64,000 nt of DNA from Niveispirillum cyanobacteriorum (GTDB lineage: Bacteria > Pseudomonadota > Alphaproteobacteria > Azospirillales > Azospirillaceae). The notes under the pieces are model-generated. The model made no database searches. It worked only from the letters and a program-made list of their open reading frames with translations, and was not told the DNA's origin. The stretch spans positions 242,501-306,500 of the forward strand of contig NZ_CP025611.1 in the NCBI RefSeq assembly GCF_002868735.1, written 5' to 3'. Positions 62,334 through 64,000 of the stretch are shown in pieces. The translations under genes were made by a program, and so were the position numbers. Each line of letters begins with the position of its first letter. Within the stretch, counting starts at the first letter, position 1.

Positions 62334-63098
62334 ATGAAGTACGAACAGCAGCGCGAACAGTTCCAGCGTGAAGGCTACGCCGTTTTCGAACGCGTGCTAG
62401 AAGGCGAATTGCTGGATATCCTGCGCGCGCAGTGTGGCCGCATGGTGGAGCGGGAGGATGCGCGGCTGGACGCGCTGGGCGTGGATGTCGACGGCATCAC
62501 CCATCGCGGCAACCGCTATTTCGCAGGGGAATGCCAGCGGGTACAGCCGGAACTGCGCGAAATGCTGTTCTCCGACGTGATGGCCGATATCTGCCGCGCC
62601 ACCATCGGCGACGACGCCTATTTCTTCTATGACCAATATGTGGTGAAGGGGGCGGGCGGCGGCATGTCCTTCAGCTGGCATCAGGACAGTGGCTATGTCG
62701 TGGGCAACGGCGGCCCGCCGGACCATAAGCCCTATCTGACCTGCTGGTGCACCCTTGACGACACCACCATCGAAAACGGCACCGTCCGCGTCCTGCCTTT
62801 CAGCCAGGTTCCCGCCACGCGTGAAGGTATCGTCCCGCATGTGCGCCAGCCCGGTACCAACGATCTGGTCGGTTGGACTGGCGACGAGGAAGGGGTGGTG
62901 GTGGAGGTACCCGCCGGCAGTGTGGTGGCCTTCTCCTCCCTGCTGTTGCACGCCACGGGTGCCAATCGCACTGACCGCATGCGTCGTGTTTATCTGGCGC
63001 AGTATAGTCCGGAGGTGATCCTGAACCCCGGTACCAAACAGCTTCGCCGCAACGCCATCCCGGTGCTTCGCAATGGCAAGCAGGTGACATTTGCCTGA
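62334..63098 (+). CDS. Phytanoyl-CoA dioxygenase (PhyH) family protein
   Basis: A 254-residue Fe(II)/2-oxoglutarate-type dioxygenase. The iron facial triad is His116-x-Asp118 (SWHQDSGY) and His206 (LLLHATGANRT), followed by the Arg region RRVYLAQYS for 2-oxoglutarate. GGAGGAAACC precedes the ATG. PhyH proteins hydroxylate free or CoA-bound small acids, amino acids or alkaloids. The divergent opine-type LysR suggests an amino-acid-like substrate (inference). A terminator follows. Confidence 0.88.
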   Translation: MKYEQQREQFQREGYAVFERVLEGELLDILRAQCGRMVEREDARLDALGVDVDGITHRGNRYFAGECQRVQPELREMLFSDVMADICRATIGDDAYFFYDQYVVKGAGGGMSFSWHQDSGYVVGNGGPPDHKPYLTCWCTLDDTTIENGTVRVLPFSQVPATREGIVPHVRQPGTNDLVGWTGDEEGVVVEVPAGSVVAFSSLLLHATGANRTDRMRRVYLAQYSPEVILNPGTKQLRRNAIPVLRNGKQVTFA

Positions 63099-63104
63099 TG
63101 GAAC

Positions 63105-63137
63105 GGGGCGGGATTGCTGACTTTCCGCCCCTTCTTT
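63105..63137 (+). terminator. Rho-independent terminator after the PhyH gene
   Basis: GGGGCGG (63105-63111) pairs with CCGCCCC (63125-63131), followed by TTCTTT. The remaining gap to 63308 shows no further feature. Confidence 0.82.
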
Positions 63138-63308
63138 GCTATGCTCTGCCCATCAGCGGGATATCTGCGTCTATGGCAATTCGGAGCGGTAGGTGGTCGG
63201 AGTTTGCAGGGCGTGAACTCCTGAAACACCCCCTTGTTTTGTGTTTCATTTGGTTGCACGAGGCTCGTTTCCATTCGGAGCGGGCCTGTGCGCGTCTCTG
63301 AAAGGCTG

Positions 63309-64000
63309 TCACCCTGCCGCGACCACTGACTGCGCCGTCTCCCGCAACGCCTTCACAAACGCCGTAACCGCCGCACTCTGGCTGCGGTTGCGCAGAAGGT
63401 GGATACCGTCATTGGTTTGTTCGCCCGCTGCCATGGCATAACAGGTCAGGGACCCGTCAAGGCTGGCGGCCAGGCCCAGTGACCGGGGCACGACGGTGAC
63501 GGCCGGCCCCTGCCGTACCACCTCCAGGCAGGCAAGCGTGCTGTCCAGCTCATAGTCGGGAAAGCTGCGCTGGGCGATGCGGGTGCGGATGGCGGGGGCG
63601 AAGCGGTGCTCGCTTCCCGGTGCCGGGCGGGGTAGGGCCCAGGGCCGCTGCTCTACCGCTTCCCGTCGTCCCCGTCCCTCGGGCAGGGGATGGGACGCGG
63701 CGGTGACGATCATCAGCGGTTCACGCGGCAGGGCTGTCACCACCACCTCGTCGGCATAGGCGGACCCGTCGAACTTGCTGATATCGCAGATGACAAGGTC
63801 CAGCGAGCGGTCGACCAGACCTTGCAGCAACACATCCGCCGTTCCGCCGGTCACGGTGACCCGCACCCCTTCATGCGCCGCTCCAAACCGGCCAATGGCG
63901 CGGGTCAGCAGTGGGTTCATGGGATAGGGGCCGGCGCCGACCCGGACCGTGCCTGACCCGGGTCGGGTCAACTGGTTGGCGGCACTGTCCAGGTTGCCGG
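63309..64000 (-). CDS. LysR-family regulator, partial (cut by the window end)
   Basis: The C-terminal effector domain of a LysR regulator: RPGSGTVRVGAGPYPMNPLLTRAIGRF, VDRSLDLVICDISKF, LACLEVVRQGPAVTVVPRSL. The frame stays open to the window edge (ANQLTRPG), where the linker to the missing helix-turn-helix should lie. The apparent start at 63971 is a TTG inside the domain and is not real. Confidence 0.85.
   Translation of the reverse strand, partial: GNLDSAANQLTRPGSGTVRVGAGPYPMNPLLTRAIGRFGAAHEGVRVTVTGGTADVLLQGLVDRSLDLVICDISKFDGSAYADEVVVTALPREPLMIVTAASHPLPEGRGRREAVEQRPWALPRPAPGSEHRFAPAIRTRIAQRSFPDYELDSTLACLEVVRQGPAVTVVPRSLGLAASLDGSLTCYAMAAGEQTNDGIHLLRNRSQSAAVTAFVKALRETAQSVVAAG

Overview
The window is high-GC DNA from a free-living alphaproteobacterium specialised in scavenging complex organic matter. 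It carries five TonB-dependent outer-membrane receptors (TBDRs), four of them next to hydrolases or oxygenases. Regulators of the LacI, GntR, IclR, TetR and LysR families sit beside the genes they probably control. Gene style and content fit Azospirillaceae such as Niveispirillum, with sphingomonad or caulobacter relatives as alternatives; this is inference from gene content, since no rRNA or tRNA gene is present.

Region 1 (1-16.85 kb) is a polysaccharide utilisation locus. Two near-duplicate LacI regulators bracket a leftward operon (LacY/RafB-type permease, GH88, GH97, GH43). To the right are a beta-helix glycosidase of GH28/GH49 type, a TBDR and a GH2 beta-galactosidase-like enzyme. Four copies of the 10-mer TATCGTTATC lie only at its promoters and are the probable LacI operator. 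The proposed flow is outer-membrane uptake by the TBDR, trimming by exported GH28-like, GH2, GH43 and GH97 enzymes, proton symport, and cytoplasmic cleavage of unsaturated uronates by GH88.

Region 2 (16.85-36.6 kb) begins with a decayed IS3-family element. A leftward set follows: P450, MFS transporter, TBDR and alpha/beta hydrolase, with operators TGCAAGCGCTTNCA beside a third LacI regulator. Then come a DUF3237 protein, another TBDR and an SGNH esterase. A rightward operon (TBDR, degenerate-SGNH/hydrolase fusion, second hydrolase, GH68 fructosyltransferase) is read from a promoter region with two inverted LacI-type operators. It could serve an esterified sugar, possibly an acylated sucrose or fructan.

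Region 3 (36.6-51.2 kb) holds a semialdehyde dehydrogenase, class III aminotransferase, Dpp/Opp-type ABC importer, a GntR regulator with two winged helices, a C45-type Ntn amidase, a PepSY-flavodoxin-reductase-like fusion with a C-terminal ferredoxin, and a siderophore-type TBDR. Similar AT-rich motifs lie at three promoters of this set. Together they suggest a regulon that imports an iron chelate or amide compound, reduces the iron, cleaves the amide and oxidises the released amine.

Region 4 (51.2-64 kb) contains small catabolic units: IclR with a 2-keto-4-pentenoate hydratase-type enzyme; an amino-acid decarboxylase with an AdiC-like antiporter (acid resistance); a Rieske oxygenase and FAD oxidoreductase with a BetI-like TetR; a TIM-barrel protein; a LysR divergent from a PhyH-type dioxygenase; and a LysR cut by the window edge.
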